NCBI RefSeq assembly: GCF_009708005.2
Contig: NZ_CP052757.1
Coordinates: 4,402,001-4,466,000 of the forward strand
Direction: 5' to 3'
Length of the DNA: 64,000 nucleotides
From: Cellulosimicrobium protaetiae
GTDB taxonomy: Bacteria; Actinomycetota; Actinomycetes; Actinomycetales; Cellulomonadaceae
Below the pieces are notes generated by a model. The model was not told where the DNA came from and made no database searches. It saw nothing but the letters and a program-made list of their open reading frames with translations. The translations under genes and the position numbers were made by a program. Of the stretch, positions 9,129 through 16,548 are shown in pieces (positions within the stretch are counted from its first letter, which is position 1; the number at the start of each line of letters is the position of its first letter).

Positions 9129-9848
9129 TCATGCGCCGACGAGCGCGCCCAGGACCGACGTGAAGAAGCCGAGACCGTCGGTCCCCGCGCGCGGGCCTGC
9201 GTCGCTCGCCGGACCGAAGCCCACCTCGACCGCGTGCTCGGGGTGCGGCATGAGGCCGACGACGTTGCCCGCGGCGTTCGTGATGCCGGCGATGCCGCGG
9301 CGCGACCCGTTCGGGTTCCAGCCGTCGTAGCGGAAGACGACGCGGCCCTCGGCCTCGAGCTCGTCGAGCGTCCGCTCGTCGGCGACGAACTGTCCGTCCT
9401 GGTTCTTCAGCGGGATCGTGATGCGCTGGCCGGCCGTGTAGTCGCGCGTCCAGGCGGTGTCCGCGTTCTCGACCACGAGGACCTGCTCGCGGCAGACGAA
9501 GTGCAGGTGGTCGTTCTTCACCATGGAGCCCGGGAGCAGGTGCGCCTCGGTGAGGACCTGGAACCCGTTGCAGATGCCCAGGACGGGCATGCCGCCCGCT
9601 GCGGCGTCGACGATCGACTCCATGACGGGCGCGAAGCGGCTGATGGCGCCCGCGCGCAGGTAGTCGCCGTAGGAGAAGCCGCCGGGCAGGACGACCGCGT
9701 CGACGCCGTGCAGGTCGGCGTCCGCGTGCCACAGCGACACGGCCTCGCCGCCCGCGAGGCGCACCGCGCGCGCCGCGTCGCGGTCGTCGAGCGTGCCGGG
9801 GAAGGTGACGACGCCGATCCGCGCCGTCGCGAGCGTCGCGCCGGACAT
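9129..9848 (-). CDS. purQ: Phosphoribosylformylglycinamidine synthase, glutaminase subunit PurQ
   Basis: A class I glutamine amidotransferase of 239 residues. PurQ releases ammonia from glutamine for the PurSQL complex (step 4 of purine synthesis). Visible marks are [17 protein letters not shown] at the start, [16 protein letters not shown] (oxyanion strand), the nucleophile Cys in [11 protein letters not shown], and the catalytic His/Glu in MPHPEHAVE. Its ATG overlaps the purS stop by one base (TGATG). The synthetase subunit PurL is not in this window. Confidence 0.96.
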   Translation of the reverse strand: MSGATLATARIGVVTFPGTLDDRDAARAVRLAGGEAVSLWHADADLHGVDAVVLPGGFSYGDYLRAGAISRFAPVMESIVDAAAGGMPVLGICNGFQVLTEAHLLPGSMVKNDHLHFVCREQVLVVENADTAWTRDYTAGQRITIPLKNQDGQFVADERTLDELEAEGRVVFRYDGWNPNGSRRGIAGITNAAGNVVGLMPHPEHAVEVGFGPASDAGPRAGTDGLGFFTSVLGALVGA

Positions 9849-10135
9849 CAGGCCAGGCCCTCGGACGTGATCGTCGCGGCCGCGTCGGCCTCGATGTCCG
9901 CGACGCGCACGACGTCCTCGATCACCGGGTTCGACAGGACCTTGACCGCGGCCTCCTCGGCGGCCGCGAGGACCTCCGGCGTCACCGGGCCGTCGACCTC
10001 GAGCTCGAAGCGCTTGCCCTGGCGGACAGAGGTGAACTGGGTGAAGCCGAGGCGCGGCAGCGCCCCGACGACGGCCTTGCCCTGCGGGTCCAGGATCTCG
10101 GGCTTGGGCATGACCTCGACGACGACGCGTCCCAC
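9848..10135 (-). CDS. purS: Phosphoribosylformylglycinamidine synthase subunit PurS
   Basis: The small (95-residue) bridging subunit of the PurSQL complex. It has the sequence [14 protein letters not shown] after VGRVVVEV, then the conserved [14 protein letters not shown] segment. GTG 10135 was chosen because AAGGAG lies 5 bases upstream and the reading [20 protein letters not shown] matches the family start. It is coupled to purQ by a one-base stop/start overlap. A TAGACT -10-like element at 10257-10262 probably drives the pair. Confidence 0.93.
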   Translation of the reverse strand: MGRVVVEVMPKPEILDPQGKAVVGALPRLGFTQFTSVRQGKRFELEVDGPVTPEVLAAAEEAAVKVLSNPVIEDVVRVADIEADAAATITSEGLA

Positions 10136-10256
10136 GGGGGCTCCTTGGCGAGAGAGTTCGGGAGGGCCGGGGCTCCGGGATCCCGCCCACGTCACGGCCG
10201 TCGAGGACGGTCGGTGGGACGGGACGAGCGGGAGCCGACGGCGGGATTCCGCGGCC

Positions 10257-10262
10257 AGTCTA
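10257..10262 (-). promoter_or_regulatory. Probable -10 element for purSQ
   Basis: Minus-strand TAGACT in the context CCCGGTAGACTGG, about 120 bases upstream of purS. The same CGGTA(G/A)ACT string occurs just before purD and purA. No convincing -35 is seen. Confidence 0.45.
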
Positions 10263-10324
10263 CCGGGCGCGCGAGCCCGGTCCGGCGGGCGTCCGCACGG
10301 TGGCACGACGCCACCTGAGCGCCG

Positions 10325-10408
10325 AGGCAGAACCCTGGTCCACCCAGGGAGAACCGCGGTCCACCCAGGGAGAACCCTGGTCCGCCGAGGTAGAACGCTG
10401 GTCCGCCC
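10325..10408 (+). repeat. Four tandem copies of a 21-bp repeat
   Basis: Four head-to-tail 21-bp units start at 10325, 10346, 10367 and 10388. The shared core is AGGNAGAACCCTGGTCC, followed by RCCN. They lie in the 310-base gene-free stretch between purS and the PadR-partner gene, upstream of the putative purS promoter. The remainder of that stretch holds the promoter and nothing else I can identify. Each unit contains a small CCTGG...CCAGG-type inverted repeat at the junctions. The same unit recurs at 49332-49475. There are no spacers, so this is not a CRISPR array. Confidence 0.85.
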
Positions 10409-10445
10409 AGGTCCAGGCGAAGTCGCTCCGGTCGCGCTCCGGGCC

Positions 10446-11078
10446 TCAGGCCCCCGCCGAGCGGGGCGGATCGACCGGGATGTGGCCGTCGAGCACGTGC
10501 TTGCGCCACGCCCGCTCGACGTGGGAGCGACGAAACACGATGCCTCCGAGCGCGAACGCGACCACCCACACGACGACGAGCCACCCGGCGGGCGAGGACA
10601 CGTCGAGGGCGAACAGCACGTGCCCGAGGACCGGCCAGCCATAGAGGACCGCCACCGCCGTCCCGAGGCTGGTTGCCGTCACCCGCCAGGGGTAGAGCGC
10701 ACCGTGGATGTCGTCGGCCACCCACCACCAGTAGCGCGCGGGCAACCGGGCGTCGAACACCCGGTACAGGAGCCAGCGCCCGAGGGGCGGGTGCTCGCGC
10801 CGTCGCAGCGCCCACCCGGCGCGGACCAGGCCCCAGGCTTCGCGAGCACCGATGCCCGGGACGGGCCGCGCGCCGTCGGGCACGGCGCGGGGCGGTTCGA
10901 GGTCGAGCAGGACGGCGAGCGCCTCCTCGCCGTGGCGCTCGCGCCAGCGCCGCGGGTACGCGCGCAGCCAGAACCGCGCGGACCGCTCGTAGCGGGTGGC
11001 GCGGCCCGGACCACCCGCCCCGGGCCCACCTGCAGCCGCACCGCCCGCCGCGGGGCTACCCGCCCCGGACGCGGTCAT
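10446..11078 (-). CDS. PadR-associated membrane protein
   Basis: A 210-residue protein with a Gly/Ala/Pro-rich N-terminus, then the motif FWLRAYPRRWRERHGEEALAVLLD, and two hydrophobic helices (about 140-160 and 165-188). Proteins with a YPRRWRxRHGEE-like box are common partners of PadR regulators in actinobacteria; I know no assigned function. Its ATG overlaps the padR stop by 4 bases (ATGA), so the pair is cotranslated and presumably under the same PadR autoregulation. It ends in a basic, Pro-rich tail. Confidence 0.75.
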   Translation of the reverse strand: MTASGAGSPAAGGAAAGGPGAGGPGRATRYERSARFWLRAYPRRWRERHGEEALAVLLDLEPPRAVPDGARPVPGIGAREAWGLVRAGWALRRREHPPLGRWLLYRVFDARLPARYWWWVADDIHGALYPWRVTATSLGTAVAVLYGWPVLGHVLFALDVSSPAGWLVVVWVVAFALGGIVFRRSHVERAWRKHVLDGHIPVDPPRSAGA

Positions 11079-11449
11079 GCCCCGCTCCCCGCGAGACCGC
11101 CCCCGCGCACGGAGGTCTCCCCGCGAGCGAGGGACCGTCGCGCCCGTTCGGCGAGCTCGGCCAGCCGCAGGGTCTCTGCCCGCGCCGCCCGGCGCCCGTC
11201 GTCGGTCGCCCGGTAGTAGCGGCGCAGGCGGCCGTCGACGACCTCCTCGCCCGTCGGCTCGACGAGGCCCGCCGCGACGAGGCGGTCGAGGTTGCCGTAG
11301 AGCGTGCCGGCCCCGAGGCGGGTCCGGCCGTCGGAGAGCTCGCGCACCGCCTGGATCACCGCGTACCCGTGGCGCTGCTTGGCGCTGAGCGAGAGCAGCA
11401 CGAGGTACGCCTGCTCGGTCATGCGGAACGCCGGAGAGCTGGTCGCCAT
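11075..11449 (-). CDS. PadR-family transcriptional regulator
   Basis: A 124-residue winged-helix regulator with the PadR hallmarks MTEQAYLVLLSLSAKQRHGYAVIQAV and RLGAGTLYGNLDRLVAAGLVEP, then RRYYRATDDGRRAARAE. The short C-terminal dimerisation helix places it in the small PadR-s2 class. Such proteins repress themselves and neighbouring membrane genes until a ligand binds. A perfect 12-bp AT-rich palindrome sits 4 bases before the ATG and looks like its operator. Confidence 0.92.
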   Translation of the reverse strand: MATSSPAFRMTEQAYLVLLSLSAKQRHGYAVIQAVRELSDGRTRLGAGTLYGNLDRLVAAGLVEPTGEEVVDGRLRRYYRATDDGRRAARAETLRLAELAERARRSLARGETSVRGGGLAGSGA

Positions 11450-11452
11450 GAT

Positions 11453-11464
11453 CGATATATATCG
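11453..11464 (-). promoter_or_regulatory. Palindromic operator/-10 region of the padR operon
   Basis: A perfect 12-bp palindrome CGATATATATCG lies 4 bases before the padR ATG. It contains a TATATAT -10-like run at the distance expected for a leaderless transcript, so a protein bound here would cover the transcription start. PadR proteins bind AT-rich dyads, which makes autoregulation likely. The TA run stands out strongly in this GC-rich DNA. Confidence 0.6.
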
Positions 11465-11488
11465 GAGTACGACCTATCGCGCCAGCCC

Positions 11489-11533
11489 TCGACGCGTGTC
11501 GGAGGGTGCCGCTAGAGTCGAACACGTGTTCGA
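11489..11533 (+). promoter_or_regulatory. LexA (SOS) box overlapping a promoter
   Basis: TCGAACACGTGTTCGA at 11518-11533 is a perfect 16-bp palindrome of the actinobacterial/Bacillus-type SOS box (CGAACN4GTTCG). It abuts and shares one base with a TAGAGT -10 hexamer at 11513-11518. A TCGACG -35-like hexamer lies 18 bp further upstream, at 11489-11494. LexA bound here would block transcription toward the HNH gene at 11620. Confidence 0.8.
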
Positions 11534-11619
11534 GACGCACGCTCGGGCACGGCGCGAGGGCGGGGTCCTGCCCCTTCCCCGCCCTCGCACGAGCCGTCCG
11601 GACGACGCAGGAGGTCAGC

Positions 11620-11970
11620 GTGGCACCACCGCTCGCACCCGCCCCGACCGCGGATCGCGGCAGGGCACGACCGTCGTCGCAGACCGTCGCGCGGGTCCTG
11701 ACGCGCGACGGGACGTGCGTGTTCCCCGGCTGCCGCGTCCCGGCGTTCCGCTGCGACCTGGACCACGTCGTCGCGCCGCACCCCGGCGCGGACGACGACG
11801 CCCGCGCTGCCGCAGAGGTGGCCGACAACCTCGTCGCCCTGTGCCGGCACCACCGGGTCGTCCGCGCGCGGGACGGCTGGCGCCCGGACCTGCGCGCCGA
11901 CGGCTCGGTCCGGTGGACGGCACCGAGCGGGCACACCTACGTCCGCCCGTTCGCCGCGCGGACGGCGTGA
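11620..11970 (+). CDS. Lone HNH endonuclease-domain protein (SOS-controlled)
   Basis: This 116-residue protein matches the C-terminal HNH part of the actinobacterial DUF222/13E12-repeat family. It has CVFPGC (Cys33, Cys38), DLDHV (His49), DNLVALCRHH (Asn70, Cys75, His77/78), then WRPDLRADGSVRWTAPSGHTYV. All catalytic and zinc residues are present, but the usual DUF222 domain of several hundred residues is missing. GTG 11620 has AGGAGG at ideal spacing; longer in-frame starts near 11506 run through the promoter and were rejected. With the LexA box 87 bases upstream it should be DNA-damage inducible. It could be a decayed copy or a minimal nuclease. Confidence 0.8.
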   Translation: MAPPLAPAPTADRGRARPSSQTVARVLTRDGTCVFPGCRVPAFRCDLDHVVAPHPGADDDARAAAEVADNLVALCRHHRVVRARDGWRPDLRADGSVRWTAPSGHTYVRPFAARTA

Positions 11971-12047
11971 CGCGCCGCACCTGGTCGACCGTGTCGTCGA
12001 CCGCGGCGGGCGCGACCGGCCCCACGACGGGCGGTGGGCTCGGCGGC

Positions 12048-13037
12048 TCAGCCGAGCGTCGAGCCCGTGAGCCGCTCGTACGCCTCGAGGTACCGGGCGC
12101 GGGTGCGCGTGACGACGTCGGCGGGGATCGACGGCGGCGGGGTGGAGGCACGGTCCCACCCGGACGCGGGCGACACGAGCCAGTCGCGCACGAACTGCTT
12201 GTCGAAGCTCGGCTGCGCCTGGCCCGGCTCCCACTGGTCGGCGGGCCAGAACCGCGACGAGTCCGGCGTGAGCACCTCGTCGCCGAGGACGGTCTGGCCG
12301 TTCGTCGGGTCCACGCCGAACTCGAGCTTGGTGTCCGCGAGGATCACGCCGCGCTCGCGCGCGATCTGCTCGGCGCGCGCGTAGACGGCGAGGGTGAGGT
12401 CCCGCAGGCGCGTGGCGTCGTCGAGGCCGATCTGCTCGGCGACCACGTCGAACGAGACGTTCTCGTCGTGCTCGCCCACGGCGGCCTTGGTCGCGGGCGT
12501 GAAGATCGGCTCCGGCAGGCGCGACCCGTCCACGAGCCCGGCGGGCAGCGGCACGCCGCAGACCTCTCCCCCGGCGCGGTACTCGACGAGCCCCGAGCCG
12601 GTGAGGTATCCGCGCACCACGCACTCGACGGGGAACATGTCGAGGCGGCGGCAGATCATCGCGCGCCCGGCGACGACGTCGGGCACCAGCCCGTCGCCCG
12701 GCTCCGCGGAGACCTCGGTCGACACGACGTGGTTCGGCACGAGGTCGGCGAGCTGCTCGAACCACCACAGGCTGAGCTGGGTGAGCACGACGCCCTTGTC
12801 CGGGATGCCCGGGGACAGCACGTGGTCGTACGCGCTGACCCGGTCGCTCGCGACGACGAGCACGACGTCACCGAGGGGGTGCACACCGCCGACGGCGGGC
12901 AGGTCTGGGACGTAGAGGTCCCGCACCTTGCCGGAGTACGCGTGCGTCCAGCCGGGAAGGTCGAGGGCCGCGGTGTCGAGGGCGTCCGCCTCGCCGAGCG
13001 AGAGGGCCGAGGCAGGATCCTGAGGGGTGTCCGTCAC
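12048..13037 (-). CDS. purC: SAICAR synthase (PurC)
   Basis: Phosphoribosylaminoimidazole-succinocarboxamide synthase, 329 residues, joins aspartate to CAIR in step 8 of purine synthesis. Family marks are YSGKVRDLY near the start, VVASDRVSAYDHVLSPGIPDKG, PVECVVRGYLTGSG, and EFGVD followed by DEVLTPDSSRFWPADQ. GTG 13037 (VTDTPQDPAS) was chosen because the upstream in-frame extension is a tandem-repeat DNA region. It is convergent with the HNH gene across a 77-base gap. Confidence 0.95.
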   Translation of the reverse strand: MTDTPQDPASALSLGEADALDTAALDLPGWTHAYSGKVRDLYVPDLPAVGGVHPLGDVVLVVASDRVSAYDHVLSPGIPDKGVVLTQLSLWWFEQLADLVPNHVVSTEVSAEPGDGLVPDVVAGRAMICRRLDMFPVECVVRGYLTGSGLVEYRAGGEVCGVPLPAGLVDGSRLPEPIFTPATKAAVGEHDENVSFDVVAEQIGLDDATRLRDLTLAVYARAEQIARERGVILADTKLEFGVDPTNGQTVLGDEVLTPDSSRFWPADQWEPGQAQPSFDKQFVRDWLVSPASGWDRASTPPPSIPADVVTRTRARYLEAYERLTGSTLG

Positions 13038-13134
13038 GGCCCCTAGTCTCGCACCGGCCTCCGCAGGCGCGGCACCGTGTCCGACGACCGGTCGGTCGGT
13101 CGGCCTGCCGACCCGCCTCGCCGAACCGGCGGCA

Positions 13135-13186
13135 CGACCTGGCGACCCGACCTGGCGACCCGACCTGGCGACCCGACCTGGCGACC
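13135..13186. repeat. Four perfect copies of a 13-bp tandem repeat
   Basis: The unit CGACCTGGCGACC is repeated four times without change and followed by a decayed fifth unit. It lies in the 388-base gene-free stretch between purC and the divergent protease gene. Thirteen bp is not a multiple of three, and no credible gene covers it. Apart from this array and the protease promoter and operator at 13287-13322, I see nothing else in the stretch. Confidence 0.85.
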
Positions 13187-13286
13187 CGTCCCTGCGGCCC
13201 TCGGGGGCCGCGCCGCGACGCGTCGCCCGGTGGCACGGGACCGCGACCGTCGCGAGCCCGGACGCGACGAACGCCGCGGAAGTCGC

Positions 13287-13322
13287 TACTGTGCCAACAG
13301 GACGGTCGTGGGAGCGCTCCCT
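13287..13322 (+). promoter_or_regulatory. Protease promoter with CelR/CebR-like operator
   Basis: A TACTGT -10-like hexamer (13287-13292) is followed 16 bases later by TGGGAGCGCTCCCT at 13309-13322. This matches 13 of 14 positions of TGGGAGCGCTCCCA, the operator bound by CelR/CebR cellobiose-responsive repressors upstream of actinobacterial cellulase genes. Lying just after the start of transcription, a bound repressor would act as a road-block. The protease ATG is about 104 bases downstream. Confidence 0.65.
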
Positions 13323-13425
13323 CACCGTCGGGGGCCGCATCGGAGCGACCCCCTCGGGGGCGCCTGCACCGCTGTCCCGGCCCGGCCGACGACGGCGGGC
13401 CGACATCCGCACCGAGGAGGCAACG

Positions 13426-15021
13426 ATGCACCACGGCTCGATGCACCATCGCCTGACAGCGCTAGCAAGCGGGATCGGGGTGGTCGTCGCGAGCGTCGGG
13501 CTCGCGACGACCGCGAGCGCGAGCGCGCCCGACGGCACGCCGACGTCCACCGGGAGCGCGGTCCCCGCGCTGCTCGCCGGCCCGGTCCCCGGGCCCGACG
13601 ACCTGTCCGACGGCCAGCTCCGCGCGCTCGAGCGCGACCTGGGACTCGACGCCGACGGCGTCGCCGACCGGCTCGCGCTCGACGCCGCGACCGGCGCCGT
13701 CGAGCAGGCGCTGAGCGACGACCTGGGCGCGGCGTACGCCGGCACGTGGGTCGACGCCGACGCCGCGACGCCCGTCGTCGCCGTCACCGACCCCTCCGTC
13801 GTCCCGGAGGTCGAGGCGGCCGGCGCCGAGGCCGTCGTGGTCGAGCGCGGCCTCGCCGAGCTCGACGCCGTCGCCGCCGAGCTGGATCAGGCGTCGACAC
13901 CCGACGCCGTCCAGGCCTGGTACGTCGACGTGACGACGAACGAGGTCGTGGTGGAGTCGCTCGACCCGGCCGCGGCGGACGCGTTCGTCGCGTCGTCGGG
14001 GGTCGACGCGGCCGCCGTCCGGACCGAGGTCGTCGACGCGCCGTACGAGCTCACGGCGGACGTGCGCGGCGGCGACCGGTACATCACCCGGGACCCGGGC
14101 GCGTCGTCGGGCTCGGCGTGCTCGATCGGCTTCGCCGTGCAGGGCGGCTTCGTCACGGCCGGGCACTGCGGCGCCGCGGGCAAGGAGGTCCTCACGGCGA
14201 GCTGGGCGCGCATGGGGACGGTCCAGGCGGCGTCGTTCCCCGGCCACGACTACGCCTGGGTGCGCGTCGACGCCGGGTTCTCCCCCGTCCCCCGCGTGAA
14301 CAACTACGCGGGCGGTACGGTCGACGTCGCCGGGTCCGCCGAGGCGCCGGTGGGCGCGTCGGTCTGCCGGTCCGGCGCGACGACGGGCTGGCGCTGCGGC
14401 GTCATCGAGCAGAAGAACATCACGGTGAACTACGGCAACGGCGACATCCCCGGGCTGGTCCGCGGCTCGGCGTGCGCCGAGGGCGGCGACTCGGGCGGCT
14501 CGGTGATCTCGGGCAACCAGGCGCAGGGCGTGACCTCGGGCCGTATCAACGACTGCTCCAACGGCGGCAAGTTCATCTACCAGCCCGTGAACCCGATCCT
14601 CTCGGCGTACGGGCTCTCGCTCGTCACCACGGGCGGCGGGTCGGGCAGCGCGCTCGTCGGCCTTGCGGGCAAGTGCATCGACGTGCCGGGCTCGGACTTC
14701 AGCGACGGCAAGCGCCTGCAGCTCTGGACGTGCAACGGGACGAACGCGCAGAGGTGGACGTTCGAGGCCGACGGCACGGTCCGTGCCGGCGGCAAGTGCA
14801 TGGACGTCGCGTGGGCCAGCACCGCCGACGGCACGGCCGTGCAGCTCGCGAACTGCAGCGGAAACCCCGCCCAGCAGTTCGTGCTGAGCGGCGCGGGCGA
14901 CCTCGTGTCCGTGCTGGCGAACAAGTGCGTCGACGTGCCGAACAGCAACAGCAACAACGGCACACAGCTTCAGATCTGGACGTGCAACGGCACCGCGGCC
15001 CAGAAGTGGCACCGCGCCTGA
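13426..15021 (+). CDS. Secreted S1-family serine protease with C-terminal ricin-type lectin
   Basis: This 531-residue preproprotease has a signal peptide (about 1-34, ending ATTASASA) and an alpha-lytic/streptogrisin-type pro-region (about 50-210). The catalytic domain starts near YITRDPGASSGSACSIGF, with catalytic His247 (TAGHC), Asp275 (HDYAW) and Ser356 (GDSGGS). Cys residues placed as in S1E enzymes (CSIGF/GHC, CRS/WRC, SAC/NDC) would form disulfides. After a short Gly/Ser linker comes a ricin B-type trefoil with three repeats of the form KC[IMV]DV...QLWTCNG...QRW. The layout matches the yeast-lytic mannose-binding protease of Rarobacter and similar Cellulosimicrobium enzymes. RBS is GAGGAGG. 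Confidence 0.9.
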   Translation: MHHGSMHHRLTALASGIGVVVASVGLATTASASAPDGTPTSTGSAVPALLAGPVPGPDDLSDGQLRALERDLGLDADGVADRLALDAATGAVEQALSDDLGAAYAGTWVDADAATPVVAVTDPSVVPEVEAAGAEAVVVERGLAELDAVAAELDQASTPDAVQAWYVDVTTNEVVVESLDPAAADAFVASSGVDAAAVRTEVVDAPYELTADVRGGDRYITRDPGASSGSACSIGFAVQGGFVTAGHCGAAGKEVLTASWARMGTVQAASFPGHDYAWVRVDAGFSPVPRVNNYAGGTVDVAGSAEAPVGASVCRSGATTGWRCGVIEQKNITVNYGNGDIPGLVRGSACAEGGDSGGSVISGNQAQGVTSGRINDCSNGGKFIYQPVNPILSAYGLSLVTTGGGSGSALVGLAGKCIDVPGSDFSDGKRLQLWTCNGTNAQRWTFEADGTVRAGGKCMDVAWASTADGTAVQLANCSGNPAQQFVLSGAGDLVSVLANKCVDVPNSNSNNGTQLQIWTCNGTAAQKWHRA

Positions 15022-15053
15022 CACCTCGCCCTGGTCATCCCTAGGGCGCCGAA

Positions 15054-15100
15054 CACGACATGGCGGTCGCTATCAGCGTGATAGCGACCGCCATGTCGTG
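15054..15100. repeat. Palindromic element with CACGAC caps (copy 2), likely bidirectional terminator
   Basis: A perfect 22-bp inverted repeat with a 3-base loop lies between the convergent protease and purD genes. Its caps and flanks (CGAACACGAC... and ...GTCGTGGTCG) match those of the element at 5206-5252, although the inner stem differs. Its position suits transcription termination for both genes; there is no clear T-run. Confidence 0.8.
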
Positions 15101-15151
15101 GTCGCAGGCGTGGAGAGTCGGGGTCGGGCGGGGCGGCCCGACGGCGGGACG

Positions 15152-16474
15152 TCAGCCCGCGAGCGTGACCTCGCCCGCGGCCGCCTTCGCCGCGATGTCG
15201 GTGCGGTGGTGCGAGCCCGGGAGCACGATGCGGTCGACCGCCGCGTACGCCCGACGGCGCGCCTCGGCCAGGTCGGCGCCGCGCGCCACGACCGACAGCA
15301 CGCGGCCACCCGAGGCGACCAGACCGCCGTCGTCCCCGCGCGAGGTGCCCGCGTGCAGCACGTGCACGCCCTCGACCTCCTCGGCCGCGTCGATGCCCGT
15401 GATCGGGTCGCCGCCGCGCACCGCGCCCGGGTAGCCGTGCGCCGCGACGACGACGGTGACCGACGCGTCGTCGCGCCACCGCAGCGCGCCGATCTCGGCG
15501 AGGCGCCCCTGCGCCGCCGCGAGCATCACGGCGGACAGCGGCGTCGCGAGGCGCGTGAGCACCGACTGCGTCTCGGGGTCACCGAACCGCGCGTTGAACT
15601 CGACGACGCGCGTCCCGCGGCTCGTCAGCGCGAGCCCCACGTACAGGACGCCGACGAACGGGGTGCCGCGCCGCGCCATCTCGTCGATCGTCGGCTGCGC
15701 GACGCGCGTGACGACCTCGTCGACCAGACCCTCCGGCGCCCAGGGCAGCGGGCTGTAGGCGCCCATGCCGCCCGTGTTGGGGCCGGCGTCGGCGTCGAAC
15801 GCGCGCTTGAAGTCCTGGGCGGGCGCGAGCGGGACGACGGTCACGCCGTCGCTCACGCAGAAGAGCGAGACCTCCGGGCCGTCGAGGTACTCCTCGACGA
15901 CGACGCGCGGGTCCTCCGGCGTGCCGTCCGCGGCGCGACGCGGGGTCGCGAAGCACGCCGCGGCGTGCTCGAGCGCGGCCTGCCGGTCCTCCGTGACGAC
16001 GACGCCCTTGCCCGCGGCGAGGCCGTCGTCCTTGATGACGTAGGGGGCGCCGAACGCGTCGACCGCGGCCGCGACCTGGTCGACGTCGGTGCACACGTGC
16101 GCGAGCGCCGTCGGGACGGACGCCGCCGCCATGACGTCCTTGGCGAACGCCTTGGAGCCCTCGAGACGCGCGGCCTCGGCGCTCGGCCCGAACACCGGGA
16201 TCCCGGCGTCGCGCACCGCGTCCCCGACACCCGCGACGAGCGGCGCCTCCGGGCCGACGACGACGAGGTCGACGCCCAGACCGGTCGCGAGCGCGGCGAC
16301 CGCGGTGCCGTCGTTCTGGTCGACCGCGTGGAGCGTCGCGAGGTCCCCGATCCCGGGGTTGCCGGGGGCGGCGTGCAGCTCGTGCGGCTCGGCGCCCGGG
16401 CGGTCGGCCTCGTGCGCGAGGGCGTGGACGATGGCGTGCTCGCGGGCACCGGTCCCGACGACGAGGATCTTCAC
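15152..16474 (-). CDS. purD: Phosphoribosylamine-glycine ligase (PurD)
   Basis: GAR synthetase of 440 residues, an ATP-grasp enzyme for step 2 of purine synthesis. Marks are KILVVGTGAREHAI, HAAPGNPGI, VVGPEAPLVAG, the ATP-binding YVIKDDGLAAGKGVVV, FKRAFDADAGPNTGGMGAYSP, and the metal-binding EFNARFGDPETQ. GTG 16474 was chosen because it begins the family's KILVVG strand, and because a -10 element lies only 9-14 bases upstream, which suggests a leaderless mRNA. It is transcribed away from purA's terminator region, 74 bases downstream of the purA stop. Confidence 0.96.
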   Translation of the reverse strand: MKILVVGTGAREHAIVHALAHEADRPGAEPHELHAAPGNPGIGDLATLHAVDQNDGTAVAALATGLGVDLVVVGPEAPLVAGVGDAVRDAGIPVFGPSAEAARLEGSKAFAKDVMAAASVPTALAHVCTDVDQVAAAVDAFGAPYVIKDDGLAAGKGVVVTEDRQAALEHAAACFATPRRAADGTPEDPRVVVEEYLDGPEVSLFCVSDGVTVVPLAPAQDFKRAFDADAGPNTGGMGAYSPLPWAPEGLVDEVVTRVAQPTIDEMARRGTPFVGVLYVGLALTSRGTRVVEFNARFGDPETQSVLTRLATPLSAVMLAAAQGRLAEIGALRWRDDASVTVVVAAHGYPGAVRGGDPITGIDAAEEVEGVHVLHAGTSRGDDGGLVASGGRVLSVVARGADLAEARRRAYAAVDRIVLPGSHHRTDIAAKAAAGEVTLAG

Positions 16475-16482
16475 GGGCGACG

Positions 16483-16488
16483 AGTCTA
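16483..16488 (-). promoter_or_regulatory. Probable -10 element of purD (leaderless)
   Basis: Minus-strand TAGACT in the string TCGGTAGACTCG ends 9 bases before the purD GTG. Transcription would begin at or next to the start codon. The same CGGTA(G/A)ACT string precedes purS and purA. Confidence 0.5.
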
Positions 16489-16548
16489 CCGAGACGGCCC
16501 GGCCACCCCGCGGGGCGTCCGGGCCGTGGTCGGCGTGCAGTGGTCGAC

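Noticed and set aside
10325-10408. CRISPR-like array
   Set aside because: The 21-bp units follow each other directly, with no unique spacers and no cas genes nearby.
11506-11619. Longer N-terminus for the HNH protein
   Set aside because: It would begin within the promoter and run through the LexA box, has no ribosome site, and does not resemble DUF222.
15054-15100. attachment site or transposon end
   Set aside because: The palindrome has no target duplication, integrase or transposase nearby, and lies exactly between convergent gene ends, so terminator/REP-type element is the simpler reading.
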